Positions 22,374 through 33,469 are shown, numbered from the stretch's first letter. The stretch is DNA of 64,000 nt from Labyrinthula sp. Ha (GCA_015227615.1 JAALGZ010000004.1:1736001-1800000); one strand, 5' to 3'. Numbers and translations: made by a program. Notes: a model not told the origin generated them from the sequence alone.

Positions 22374-25300
22374 ATAGTTTGAATAATAAGATTTGTACAC
22401 ATATAAAATTGTATTTCTCAGACCTATGGTCTTAGTTTAAACTGTTTTGTCTACGATCTAGGAAAAAATATATATAATGTAATAGGTGAAGTAATAGCCC
22501 CGTAAATACGATCTAAATGTAAAATCATAATAACTACTAACATAGCAGTGATCTTAGTTTCCTATTTCATGGCGAAACATTTAATTAGCAAAAGGCATCT
22601 CTCAGATTTTGAATTATTGATACAGTACATATTAAATAGTCTGAACTTAATTCACATCCTAAGAAATATACCTGCCTTCTTACTTAACTCAAGATGTGTT
22701 CCCTGTTAGATTTAAGCCCTCTAGATATGTCTACACACTTTTTTAAATAGAAAACACAGGATTTTCAGGTGTCACCAAACTTTATTTGTACTTTATAAGC
22801 GCATGTTGGTCTACAGATAGACTTTGGATGGATTAAACTCTAGAGTACTATGTACAACGTCGACTAACTACTTGATCTGTGTTTCGATGCCTTTGTCATA
22901 CCAATATGTTCTTCCAAGCTTTGTGAAATAATCCTTTATGAATGGTCTTGTAATTCTTATAGTCTTCCATCATAATACTCTCAACCTTGGGTGTAGTGAA
23001 GCTATGGCTATATCTTCCGGCGGGAAATCCCAGAAAACCAATAACCAAAGGGGAGATTCTTTTATCTTTAAATACTGAAAGGTACGGGTGAATATCTCAG
23101 GGGCTATTTAACAAAGAGGTCGAGGAATTTCATTAGAACTGATAGGAAAACCAATGTCAGAAACTAATACAGATAACCAGAGATAATCTAATTTTAGAAC
23201 ACCATCGCGAGGGATAAACAGGTTTGTAGATTATGCATCGCACTAAAAGTAACCGAAATACTAAGCTCTCTTTAAACTTAAAAGGATGTCATATGTAAGA
23301 TATAACAATATTTAAAGGAAGTGTAGAAATAGTCATACAAGTCTTGGGCATATTCTTATCCCTTTTGAAAAAGAGTTGGCAAGAGTTACTTCACCTATTT
23401 TGTAACAAGAATATTCTAGTAAGAGAGCCCGGTTATGTTATTTAATAAGCTTGTTTGCTATTACAAGAACAAACAATTTTCTTTTGAGAGCCTCATAGAT
23501 TAGGGCCTCTTCTATTTTTTTGTACAGTTTCTGAAATCTTTCCAAAATACCTTTCAAATAAATAAAGAACACCACTTTGGTTAATTTTTTTGGACAGCTT
23601 CCTCAATCCTATTTCCTATTTCAGGCAGATAGGTTTCATTCGTCGAGACAACATTTGCAACCATCTTAGTCTTTTCCCTCTAGAATGGGACAGGAACCGG
23701 TACAAGAATCGCTATAATACCCCCATTACCTAAGAACCCTTTCTATACCCTTTTCAATCTATATAACTTATTTTTTTCTGACTGATCGGGCTTCTTAAGC
23801 TCTGCAAGTGCGTCCTTAACAATATTGGTTTCCTACCAAAGAAAGAAAGACTTCTATTGCATATGTGAAAGGTAGTTTCTTCGTCATCACTCTTTAGAAA
23901 GTGGCAATCTAAGATTAATTTTGTATTGCTTGATGTGCCGCGGAGGGCTTGCATGTATAATTTCATTGGGACCCATATCAGAACGTTCTTTATTGGAAGT
24001 CATCAATACTTAGTAGGTCAGCTATATGTCATCGAGCTTGTTGTTAGAGTATCCATTTCAAGATTGCTCTGTTAATTTCAGCGAGCTTTCAGAAATTGGG
24101 TTTATAGCTATGCATCCAGTAAAGTTGATATCACAGTTGGCCTCAATAGTAACAATTTGATAAGATTTTATCGCTTAACTATCCTATGAAATCCAATTTC
24201 CTTACCCATCCTGTAAAAAACCTAATGGAGCCAATTAAATTATGCAGTTCAACCAAAACCCAATAGAAACGGTATAGGTTTGCTCGAACTCCACCAATAA
24301 ATCTTCAGCGGTCGAGTATACATTTGAACCAAAACCTAGCTTGTGTGGTTGATTCCGATATGTCACGCTAGTGATTTGGGAAATTGTGCGAATGATTTCA
24401 ATTTAAGACGAAAGAACGTATCTCTAAAATTTTGGCGGAAGATGCCAAATTATCACGACATTATTTTAGGAAGCTGTGCTGGGGCAATTTCATTTCATCA
24501 CGACAGAAGTATGGGGATGCGCATCAATAAAACCTGGTCTATATCTCATCGTTCATTTAAATGATTCTTTTTCAAAATTAGATGTTCAGTTAGAGTGCTT
24601 AACGGTTAGCTATAACAGATACTAACGGTAAACTATGTCAAATAATTAACGAACAGCTCTTCCAACTTATTTCCTTTTTGTTACGATAGTTAAAGTATAA
24701 GTAGAACACCTGGAACACTTACGAGTCGGTGATGTAAAGTGGCGACAACCACCTTTGGCTGCTTTCCCACTGCATCAGACACTGAAGCCAGCTGGGTCAC
24801 TCGCAGTTATTTTGGCTATGTTGCTGCCTCATGCAACTGAAAAAAAACAATCCGAGTTAAGCCATATGGTCTCAAGAATCGTTTGAGCCAAGTGAATAGC
24901 CCCTTACATATATGCAAGTGGAAAGCCATTCCCCTAGAGAGTTTAAATATGGGCGTAAAACTAAGTAGTAACAGGAGGTCAATGCTCACCGTACATAGTT
25001 CTAGCGAGCTAGATCCCCCTATATGTCTGACATTGTATGTTGCCTAAAAATTGCATTTGCTCTCTTAAAAATTTGAAGGCTTAAAGAAAACATGAAAAAT
25101 CTTACTACCTCATCCTATAGCACCACTACTTTGGCTCCATTTAGTACTTTTTGAGTTAACTGTCTAGTAAGAAATACAGAAACAAGAATTGCTGATATTT
25201 TTGCAGTGGTTACGTGTATTCTGAGTTTTAATGTTACTTCTGATAACAGCACCTTTTATCACCTAGGCAAAATCAACTTACTTTATTTCCGGAATTGCAC

Positions 25301-25608
25301 CTACTCGGTCCTTCATTTGCTTCATCAATGTGAAATTGAATAGTTTAGGTCATTATACTTTTTGCAGAATCTGCGAGGTACTAAAAACTGTACACAAACA
25401 TGTGTTGAAGAGCTGCGATGAGAAATATAGTTCGATGTCTACACACTGTTATTAGCATAAGTAGACAGTTTCTTATATATAGGATGGTTATCGGTTAGCG
25501 AGATATTCTAGTAAGCAAAGAACCAGAACAGCAACAATTACTAAAGCTATGATCAGTGGGAAACTTATAAGCTGGAAAGACAATACTAGACTTTACTTTA
25601 TTTATGGG
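22374..25608. other. Gene-free stretch with one coding-like island
   Basis: Mostly featureless A+T-rich DNA. The exception is 24701-24883. There a plus-strand frame without an ATG stays open for about 60 codons in locally G+C-richer sequence and reads like real protein (for example GDVKWRQPPLAAF and LKPAGSLAVIL). It may be an exon relic. I could not connect it to any neighbouring exon. Confidence 0.45.
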
Positions 25609-27018
25609 TTAAACAAAGGCACCAAGCCATTCAACATCTCTAAACTTTTCTCCAGCATACTCTGCACCACCTTCTTCATTCATAGCTTCTTCTATTCTTA
25701 AAAGCTGGTTATATTTCGCTAACCTCTCTGTTCTGCACGGTGCACCGGCTTTAATCTGGCCTGTACTCAATCCTACAGCCAGATCAGCAATGAATGTATC
25801 TTCAGTTTCACCACTTCTATGACTTGTCATTACACCCCATCCTGCTTGTTTCGCTTTCTTTACGGCTTCGACACTTTCCGTCACACTTCCAATCTGATTT
25901 ACTTTCAATAACAGGGCATTACAGGCCTTCCTCTCTATTCCTGTACCAATTCTCTTGGGGTTTGTAACAAGCAAATCATCCCCTACGATTTGTACTCGGT
26001 CTCCAAATTTCTCAGTCATCTCAGCCCACGCAACCCAGTCATCTTCGTCAAACGGATCTTCTATACTAATAACTCTTCCGCCTGCTTTCTCCGCTTGATC
26101 AATCATAGCTTCATAGACACCCATAAGTTCTGTTCCACTGATGACATTTCCTGGACCCTTAAAGTCTAAATCATACATCTTCTTTTCCATTGAAGCTTTC
26201 TTCTCAGCTTCATCCGTACTCCAGACCTCACCTGGTTTGTCTCCAACCATTTCACTTGCAGCGACGTCCATCCCAATATCTACTTGTCCCTCATATCCAG
26301 CTTCTTTGATAGCATCCAGGATTAGAGAAACTGCTTCCTCTCCTGACCCAACTCCACCAGGTGCAAATCCCCCTTCATCTCCAACAGCAGTAGCATCAAG
26401 CCCATACTTGTTCTTAATGACACCTTTAAGTGTATGATATACTTCACTTCCAATTTTCATGGCCTCAGTAAAACTCTTCGCCTTTGTAGGAAGGATCATA
26501 AACTCTTGCATCCCAAGTTTGTTGCCAGCATGAGACCCTCCATTGATAATATTAAATGCAGGGACAGGGAGAACTGGATGAGTATTTCCCGCTAACTTTG
26601 CAATATATTTCCAAAGAGGTAGGTCCTCAGATTTAGCTGCTGCTCTGCATACAGCCAGGGATACTGCAAGGATAGCATTAGCTCCTAGATTTTTCTTGTT
26701 TTCTGATCCATCCAACTCTATCATTAGGTTGTCGATACCTGCTTGATCAGTGCATGGAAGGTTAGAAGCAATAAGCTTAGGAGCAATATCATTGTTTATA
26801 TTATCCACAGCCTTAGAAACACCTTTTCCCATGTACCCGAACTCCTTACCATCTCTTAACTCATGAGCTTCGTGAACTCCTGTAGAAGCTCCAGAAGGTA
26901 CAGCAGCCCTAAACGTTCCAAGAACAGTGGATAAATCAACTTCAACAGTTGGATTTCCTCTTGAATCAAAAATTTGTCTTGCCTTGATTGCTATTATCTT
27001 TGTCTTATTTGAAACCAT
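25609..27018 (-). CDS. Enolase (phosphopyruvate hydratase)
   Basis: A single exon of 469 residues from an ATG at 27018. Enolase converts 2-phosphoglycerate to phosphoenolpyruvate in cytosolic glycolysis. The catalytic and metal-binding blocks are all present: [37 protein letters not shown], the metal ligands in [11 protein letters not shown] and [20 protein letters not shown] with the catalytic Lys, and [11 protein letters not shown]. The protein is about 30 residues longer than the usual 430-440. Much of the excess is a charged insertion between [11 protein letters not shown] and YDLDFK (about residues 252-275). The plant-type EWGWC insert is absent. The gene is head to head with phosphoglycerate mutase, the preceding enzyme of the pathway, with 276 bp between starts. 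An AATAAA follows the stop closely. Confidence 0.97.
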   Translation of the reverse strand: MVSNKTKIIAIKARQIFDSRGNPTVEVDLSTVLGTFRAAVPSGASTGVHEAHELRDGKEFGYMGKGVSKAVDNINNDIAPKLIASNLPCTDQAGIDNLMIELDGSENKKNLGANAILAVSLAVCRAAAKSEDLPLWKYIAKLAGNTHPVLPVPAFNIINGGSHAGNKLGMQEFMILPTKAKSFTEAMKIGSEVYHTLKGVIKNKYGLDATAVGDEGGFAPGGVGSGEEAVSLILDAIKEAGYEGQVDIGMDVAASEMVGDKPGEVWSTDEAEKKASMEKKMYDLDFKGPGNVISGTELMGVYEAMIDQAEKAGGRVISIEDPFDEDDWVAWAEMTEKFGDRVQIVGDDLLVTNPKRIGTGIERKACNALLLKVNQIGSVTESVEAVKKAKQAGWGVMTSHRSGETEDTFIADLAVGLSTGQIKAGAPCRTERLAKYNQLLRIEEAMNEEGGAEYAGEKFRDVEWLGAFV

Positions 27019-27294
27019 CGTACATAAACACGGAAGTTAAATTTGATTTACTTTGCACAGGATTCTTCTTTGTATGACGTCGCCACCTTAACGACACAAT
27101 ATAACGATAGAGCCTTATTGGAACTAATCGGCTGGAAAAGATAGTGGAAAATGTACTATAAATCTTATCGGAAGCCTTGAATCTGTTTCTAGGAAAGAGA
27201 TTCGGTGCAAGATATAAAGTGGAAATAGGAGAAATACACAAAGAAAATAGTTACATCACCAAGCACGTCTGAATATTCATTAATCAAAAAGAAA
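27019..27294. promoter_or_regulatory. Shared bidirectional promoter, enolase / phosphoglycerate mutase
   Basis: This 276-bp interval between two divergent start codons must hold the 5' leaders and promoters of both genes. A TGACGTCG element, close to the bZIP palindrome upstream of reductase copy 2, lies at 27075-27082. No clear TATA box is evident. Co-regulation is an inference from geometry. Confidence 0.6.
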
Positions 27295-28897
27295 ATGTCA
27301 AAAGTTTGTTTAGTTATATTGGATGGGTTCGGAGAAGCCCCAAATCCAGACCCAAACCCCGCTGCTAATGCGATAGCTCTTGCGAAGACTCCTAATTTCG
27401 ATGCCTTAAAGAAGAAGTATCCCTACAGCTTAGTAGAAGCTTGCTCTGAAGCGGTAGGTCTTGTTGAAGGTGGGATGGGAGGATCAGAGATTGGTATATT
27501 TTTTATTGGTCAATGAACTCTTAGGACACTTTGCAATTGGAGCAGGTAGAGTTGTACCTCAAACACTCTTGCAGATCAACTGGTCAATTAGGGACAAAAA
27601 ATTTACTAAAATTCCATCTTTGCAGTTTGCTTTTGATAATGTAAGAAAAAATAATTCAAAGCTTCATCTGCTTGGAATGATTTCTGATGCTGGTGTTCAT
27701 TCTCACATCGAGCATCTATGGTCTCTACTTGAATGGGTAAAATCAGCGCATTTGGAGAAGGTTTATTTACATCTTATTGCTGATGGCCGTGATGTTCGAC
27801 CACAATCTTTTCTGACTTATATGTCTCAAATCAAAGATAAAATTGACGAAATGAAGATTGCCCATGTAGTTCACCTTGGAACTGCTGTGGGAAGAAATTA
27901 TGCTATGGATAGAGATTCGAATTGGGAGAGAACCCAAGTAGCTTATGATTTATTGTTTAAGGGAGTAGGAGAAATTGTATCTGATTCTTTGGAAGATAGG
28001 ATTCAAGAGTTTTATTCGAATGCAGAAGTAGATGCTGCAAATAGAACAGACTATCATCTACCAGCTTTGGTATTGGACGAAGATGCTATTGTAGAAGAAA
28101 AAGATTCTCTTATTTTCTGGAACTTTAGAACTGATCGACCACGTCAGTTAGTTCAGGCTATGGAAGATGAATATTTTCATCAATTTGAAAGACCTTTCTC
28201 TACTAAGAAGTTTATTCTTTCTGTTTTTGGACCATATGCAAAGTCTAAAGCAAGCATTGCATTTCCAACCCCTGAAGTGAATAATAATATGGGTGTTTGG
28301 CTTGCAAAGAAAGGTCTGAAGCAACTTAGGATTGCAGAAACTGAGAAGTTTGCTCATGTGACGTATTTCTTCAATTCACAGAGTCATGAGGTTAATAAGG
28401 ATGAGGATCGTGTTATGATTGAGAGCAAAAAAGTTGGTACTTTTGCTGAAGCTCCTGAAATGTCTGCTAGAGAAATAACCGATGCCTTAGAGGAGAAGCT
28501 TAAAGAGAACAAACATGATTTTATTGCGCTGAACTTTGCAAATGCTGATCTCGTAGGTCACACAGGACAGCTTAAAGAGACTGTAGCAAGCGTAGAAGTG
28601 TTAGATGAGTGTATTGGCCGTATTGAAAAGAGCTGCCTTGAGAATAATTATGTCCTAGTTATAACAGGTGATCATGGAAATGCTGAAGATATGCAGTACG
28701 AGGATGGAAGTCCTAAACCAAGCCATTCAATGAACAAGGTGATGTTGCTTGTCGCAAATTGGAGAGGGGGAGATTTTGAATCAGGCAAACTGAAACTTAT
28801 AGACGGTGGATTGGGAGATGTAGCCCCAACGTGTTTGAAAATTTTAGGTGTAGGTAGCCCAGAGGAAATGACCGGGATATGCTTGATAAAAGAATGA
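27295..28897 (+). CDS. Phosphoglycerate mutase, cofactor-independent
   Basis: Two exons, 27295-27493 and 27525-28897, are joined across a 31-nt phase 1 intron and give 523 residues, the normal length for iPGM. The enzyme interconverts 3- and 2-phosphoglycerate using two Mn ions and a phosphoserine. The start VCLVILDGFG holds the first metal-binding Asp. The catalytic serine lies in GGMGGSEIGH, interrupted by the intron and followed by IGAGRVV; Gly replaces the usual Asn of MGNSE. HLIADGRDVRPQS, RDSNWERTQ, FWNFRTDRPRQL and the metal-binding C-terminal blocks NFANADLVGHTG and VITGDHGNAE follow. It is divergent from enolase, so two consecutive glycolytic steps share a promoter interval. The 3' end is 35 bp from the convergent small membrane protein gene. 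Confidence 0.95.
27494..27524 (+). other. 31-nt spliceosomal intron
   Basis: GTATAT donor and CTTAG acceptor. Removal restores the SEIGHFAIGAGR block that is essential to the enzyme. Confidence 0.9.
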
Positions 28898-28932
28898 ACC
28901 AATAGTTTAAGGTTTTAAGCAGTCGGTTCTCT

Positions 28933-29447
28933 CTAAGTTGACATGCTTTGCCCCAAGGGCTCGTATAGATAATTCTCTGTAGATCTCTTCGATTTGAATA
29001 ATTTGTACGATAAACCACAGCATAAAGAATACAAAATCACACTGAACAATATGTTATGCTCAACTTGATCTTTTTGATTTGTTGACCAGTTTGCACCTTT
29101 GATAGATACCTTTGCTGAAGCTACAAGCAGAAGCAGGATTCCTAGCCACAAAGTAGCAACCAAGGAAAAGATTCCACAACAGGCATCTAGAACTTAAAAT
29201 AATATGAATTGCTTACATTTTCCTGTGTTTGGTCTATTTTTTCGGCGGTAGGCCACTTCTGAGGATTCATCCGTAGCAGTGGTCAAAGGACTAGTAAAGT
29301 TAAATGTGGGTAAGAAAAAGTACGTAAGTGGAATAATTGCTTTGGTCGTATTTATCATATATCCCAATGGACCTAAAAATATAAAACATGAATGTTCATA
29401 CGTTCACCAAATGTATTTGACAACAATGGCTCGGTCTCTTGTTCCAT
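28933..29447 (-). CDS. Small two-TM membrane protein (3 exons), family unknown
   Basis: I reconstruct exons 29447-29408, 29372-29217 and 29186-28933 on the minus strand, split by introns of 35 and 30 nt. They give 149 residues starting MEQETEPLL. The N-terminus carries an acidic dileucine-like ETEPLL, a common endosomal or lysosomal sorting signal. Two hydrophobic segments lie in the second half, around residues 70-89 (VATLWLGILLLLVAS) and 108-122 (ILFSVILYSLCCGLS). A Tyr-based YLYEPL lies near the C-terminus. This suggests a double-spanning protein of the endomembrane system. I do not recognise the family. The start lies 228 bp from the start of the protein disulfide isomerase gene, divergent, and the stop is 35 bp from the phosphoglycerate mutase stop. 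Confidence 0.72.
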
Positions 29448-29675
29448 AGAATTCTTTGAGCAGATTTCTTCTTCTTGGCCACTTTGCTGATTATAATTAA
29501 CGTAATATGTTTAGATTTACAATCTTTTTCTTAATCTCCCCAAAAAGAGTGCTTCAAGTTCAATTACGGTAAGAGAATACTGCCATTGAATTTATCGCGC
29601 ACATACAAGTTTATTCACCAAGCCTATCGTGATAGTTTAACGGAAACTTTCACTGACAAGTGTCAATAAGAAAAT

Positions 29676-31110
29676 ATGAAAAATATCCTCCAACTGTTTG
29701 CAATTATACCCTTCTCGCTAGCCTTCTACAATAAGAATCCAAATATTAAAGAGTTAACAGATAATTCTTTTGATCAGGTTCTATCCTCTGACGGCGTTTG
29801 GTTGATTGAGGTATCGCTCTTCCTTTTCTATAACGACTTTTAGTTTTATGCTCCATGGTGTGGTAGATTTCGTTGACTTCTTGAGTTTACAGGACATTGC
29901 AAGAATTTTGCCCCTATTTATTCTGATGTTGGCTCTGCTTTGAGAAATTCAGGTGTTAAGGTTGCTGCCGTTGATGCAACAGCCGCTCAAGCAACTGCAC
30001 AAAGCCAACAAATCCAGGGGTTTCCAACGATCAAGATATACTCAAAGGCTACTGGGAGGAATGGTGTTATTTATCAGGGTCAGAGAACAGCCAAGGATCT
30101 AGTTGATTTTAGTCTGAAACATATAAAGAAAAATGTCTATCATAAGATGGGATTGGGATCAAGTAGCTCTTCTGGATCAAACACTGGCTCTAGTAAGTCT
30201 TCCGCCTCCAAAAAGAAAAACAGTGTAGTTTTTATTGGAAGCAATGATGAATTCGAGTCAAAAGTGATGAATAGTGAGGCGATGTGGATGGTTGAGTTTT
30301 ATGCTCCATGGTGTGGTACCATTTTAGTTATTTGTTCACTTTCTAGGACACTGCAAGGCTCTTGCTCCTGAGTGGAAGTCGGCTGCAAACACTCTTGAGG
30401 GAACAGGAATTAACTTTGCCGCTGTTGATGCAACTGCATTGACGTCTCTTGCGCAGAGGTTTGATGTTCGTGGCTATCCTACAATTAAAGTGTTTCCACC
30501 TAATTCCTACTTGAAACGTCCTAACTTCAAAAAATTTGATTCGGATGCAGTTCCATATAATGGGGAACGCACAGCGGCGGCTATCACAGACTATGCGGAG
30601 AATATGTTTCTAAATGAATTCGGGGGATCATTTAAGTTAGCTGTAGAAGAGTTGGTCACTGAGGAAGAATTCGCGGCAAGTTGCAGAATCGATGGAGGAA
30701 AATGTGCAATAATCTTTCTTCCTGATATTTATGACACAATGAAGAAAGGAAGGGTAGAGTATTTAGAAGTTCTCAATGATTTACAAAGACAAATACGACA
30801 TGTTAAATTTTGGTGGGTTTCTGCAGGATCCCAGCCTGAGTGGCAAGATCATTTTCATCTAGGTTTCGGCTTTCCTGCGCTGCTATTTTTGAGAAAAGGA
30901 AATGATGGTTCTGAATTGGGCTTTGTTCAAAAAGGCAAATTCGATTCTGGATCTATCACCACCTTTTTGACAACCGGAAAAAGTCAAAGCTCTGCTGTTA
31001 TTGGATGGCCAAAAATACAGAGAACCGAAAAGTGGAACTTTGAGGATCCTGAAAAGCTCGAAGATGACGATGATTTTGACCTTGAAGCTTTTTTGGCTGA
31101 CGATGAGTAA
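29676..31110 (+). CDS. Protein disulfide isomerase, P5/PDIA6 type
   Basis: Four exons, 29676-29810, 29844-29862, 29893-30315 and 30347-31110, are split by introns of 33, 30 and 31 nt and encode 446 residues. The second exon is only 19 nt. A hydrophobic start (MKNILQLFAIIPFSLAF) is a signal peptide. Two thioredoxin domains follow, each with an APWCGHCK active site that is restored only by splicing, since an intron cuts each CGHC at the same codon. A serine-rich linker lies near residues 140-160. The C-terminal half matches the P5 b-domain (FWWVSAG, FGFPALLFL) and ends in an acidic tail. The protein oxidises and isomerises disulfides in the ER. It ends ...FLADDE with no KDEL-like retention signal. 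Confidence 0.93.
29811..29843 (+). other. 33-nt intron (PDI intron 1)
   Basis: GTATCG to TTTTAG, phase 0. Confidence 0.85.
29863..29892 (+). other. 30-nt intron (PDI intron 2)
   Basis: GTAGAT to TTACAG, phase 1, inside the first CGHC codon block. The intervening exon is 19 nt. Confidence 0.85.
30316..30346 (+). other. 31-nt intron (PDI intron 3)
   Basis: GTACCA to TTCTAG, phase 1, at the same codon of the second CGHC as intron 2 in the first. This points to intron retention through an ancient domain duplication or to parallel gain. Confidence 0.85.
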
Positions 31111-31772
31111 CTTTAATATGTAAGCCACGATTAATATCCTTTGGCTAGAGAGTTTTCTTGTGCTTTCCCTCTATCTAAAGCTCTCTTAACCAACTACTAT
31201 TAATTAATTCTCTATTGTTATTATAAATAGATTGAATAAGCTGTTTCCATTTGGTCTTCAGGAAATGGTACATGTAAAAAATTAAAGAAGTGCATAGCAG
31301 CACAGACAGTGAACTTTATCTCCCCAAACAAGGTGAAACATTTACGTTTTCTTTATTGGTTCAAATGTTTATTTATCTCAATGTGACTCTTATTTAAGTT
31401 ATATTCTATCTTCCATTGTCTAAGAGTAGCTTTTTTGCTTGCATGTATCTAGTTCTTATTTTCTTTCTTACTAACCAAAAAGCCATTTTCAACGAAGAAG
31501 ACTAAAGAATTACGCTGTCTGTTGAATATTTATCTGAATATGTTACTCGTGAATCCAAATAGTTTTTATTTAATTTTTTTGTTTATTAAGTATCTTCTAG
31601 TCTCGCAAGATGAACCTATTCATATTTCCAACCCTGCATTTAGGAATAAAACCTTGAAAACTCCTAAACTTCGTCTAATAAGAATATTGTCTACATATCC
31701 CTAACCTCGAGCAAGATTTGCTATTTTTAACCCAAGAATACAGCGAATCTACGAGTGATTACTTCGCTATAT
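31111..31772. other. Convergent 3' spacer between PDI and the EEP-fold gene
   Basis: No supportable gene or RNA is seen. The interval is A+T-rich and receives the 3' ends of two convergent genes. Confidence 0.5.
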
Positions 31773-32883
31773 TTATTTTTGAATATCTTCTTCTTGCTCA
31801 ACAATGTCGACTACTTTTGAAAGATCTATAACATTAGCCACTTCATTGAAACCAAAAAAAATATAATCCACGCAAACCAGAGTCCAGTTCTCCTCAGAGC
31901 CCAACATAGTACAGGTTGATTTCTTACTAAAAATAAATTTATGTTTACTACTCAGCTCTTCAATATTTACTTTAATTTATTTTTGTTGACTGCTTGAATT
32001 CCTACTTTTGCCCTCAAGGTGATACTCCAGTGTCTTAGAAGTTCTCATTTTAGCATCAGTTGGTGTTCTCACAATTCTTTTCATACAATGCTTTTAGTTC
32101 TTTACATTAAGTTTTACATAAAATACACCCAAATTATCTGCACAATACAATATAAAGTCTACTATCGCTTTCAGGCTGTGAAATCTGGGAAACCAGTCTG
32201 GTGTGATCCCAACAACCGGAGGTTTCATGGGTATTTGTAGGCCTTTTTTCCGGGTTTATGCTGAAATCACCTGCCAGAGAAAGAGAAGCATTTCCAACTT
32301 TTTTTTGAAGATCGTTCAATATTAAACTAGAAGGGCTATCTTTAAGCCTCTCTCGTTCATCAGGTTGTATGTGAGAGGTTGCGATGAAGAACTCTTTCTT
32401 GGCTTCAGGACTGTACAACTTGACCCACAAACCTCCAATGTACTTATTTCTGGTTCGCATTACATCTTTTAATGTTTGCTTTGGATTAAACTTTGAATAT
32501 CCAGCATATTGTTCTTGTCTATCTGGGCAATCAACAGTTTCTGAAATTCTCATGCTACCTTTACCTATTTCTTTAAACTTGTTTGGATATGCTATGTACA
32601 CTCCCAAGGAAGAAGAACTTTCATCTCCAAATCCAGTATACCCGTTCAAAACAAAAAAGGCTGTTAACTCTATAGCCCATGCTTTGTTGACTCCCTGAAG
32701 ACAAAACACATGATCGATACTTGTATTAATTTTTTGCTGCAGAACATTTGTCAACTCCAGAAACTCTACATCCAAGATTACGTCCAATCGAGTTGCAGTT
32801 AAAGGATTTTTCATGTTACCATTTCTTGGAGCAACTACATTGTAAGTGAAAACTTCTATCCTTAGATCCTGTAGCGCAGACAT
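31773..32883 (-). CDS. EEP-fold (endonuclease/exonuclease/phosphatase) protein with degraded active site
   Basis: An ATG frame from 32883 reads 249 codons to 32134. It shows the EEP order: FTYNV, VFCLQGV, GVYIAYPNKF, KYIGGLWVKL, FIATSHI and SLAGDFSINPE. Further downstream, a piece at about 31773-31930 reads VDYIFF, the next EEP motif, and then stops. Short introns between these parts are likely but I cannot fix their ends, so the 3' structure is provisional. The metal-binding Glu expected in LQE-V is Gly, the Asn expected in GDFN is Ser, and no terminal S-DH pair is visible after DYIFF. Active relatives cleave phosphodiesters in nucleic acids, lipids or inositol phosphates. This one looks like a pseudoenzyme or a decaying gene. 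Confidence 0.65.
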
Positions 32884-33074
32884 TATACCTGTTGTTTTTT
32901 GACGAATTTGAGTTAACTTCGTGAAGATTCTTATTAAAATTTTATTTTATTTTTAATTCTACCTGAAACCAGTTCTTAAAATTATTACATTTTTGCTTGT
33001 CCCAGTTTTTTATCCTCTTCCGTTTTACATTGTTTGTATAAGTCGTTCTATTCCAATGTCTGATCTTATTTTTG

Positions 33075-33137
33075 AGACTCGAGTCTTGACTTGAGTTGAG
33101 ATTCGGGAAGACATTTCAAGACAAAGTTCCCGAATCT
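33075..33137. repeat. Compound hairpin: 12-bp palindrome plus 11-bp stem
   Basis: AGACTCGAGTCT at 33075-33086 is a perfect palindrome. Thirteen bases later, AGATTCGGGAA (33099-33109) pairs exactly with TTCCCGAATCT (33127-33137) across a 17-nt loop. More CCCGA/TCGGG words continue to 33200. Confidence 0.55.
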
Positions 33138-33355
33138 TAATTTATGCTTCCCGTTGGGTATTTTCGATTTCCCGAGAGTATCCCGTTCTCTCTTAAGTTC
33201 TGGAGCCGGCTCGTAAAATTGGAATTCAAATAGAACTGGGCAAGTGGACAGGTTCTTTAAGAGTTTAAGGATAGAGAGGGTATGTTTTAGGTTTTTCAAT
33301 TAATTTATTCTTGGTGATGATTGAGTGTTTCCGGAGGTTTTTTTTTCTAATTAAA

Positions 33356-33469
33356 AATTAAACACTAAATTTAAGATTATCTTTTCTTTTCTAACCAAAT
33401 TCAACCATAAATTAACTATGAATTTGGTTGAGAAACAGTGTGATCAAGATAAAAAATAGCGTGTTAATT
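33356..33469. repeat. Imperfect foldback, about 114 bp
   Basis: CTAACCAAATTCA (33391-33403) pairs with TGAATTTGGTTGAG (33419-33432) around a 15-nt loop. The outer arms also pair partly, ATTAAACAC against GTGTTAAT (about 33461). It could be a small foldback transposon or a hairpin transcript. Confidence 0.45.
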
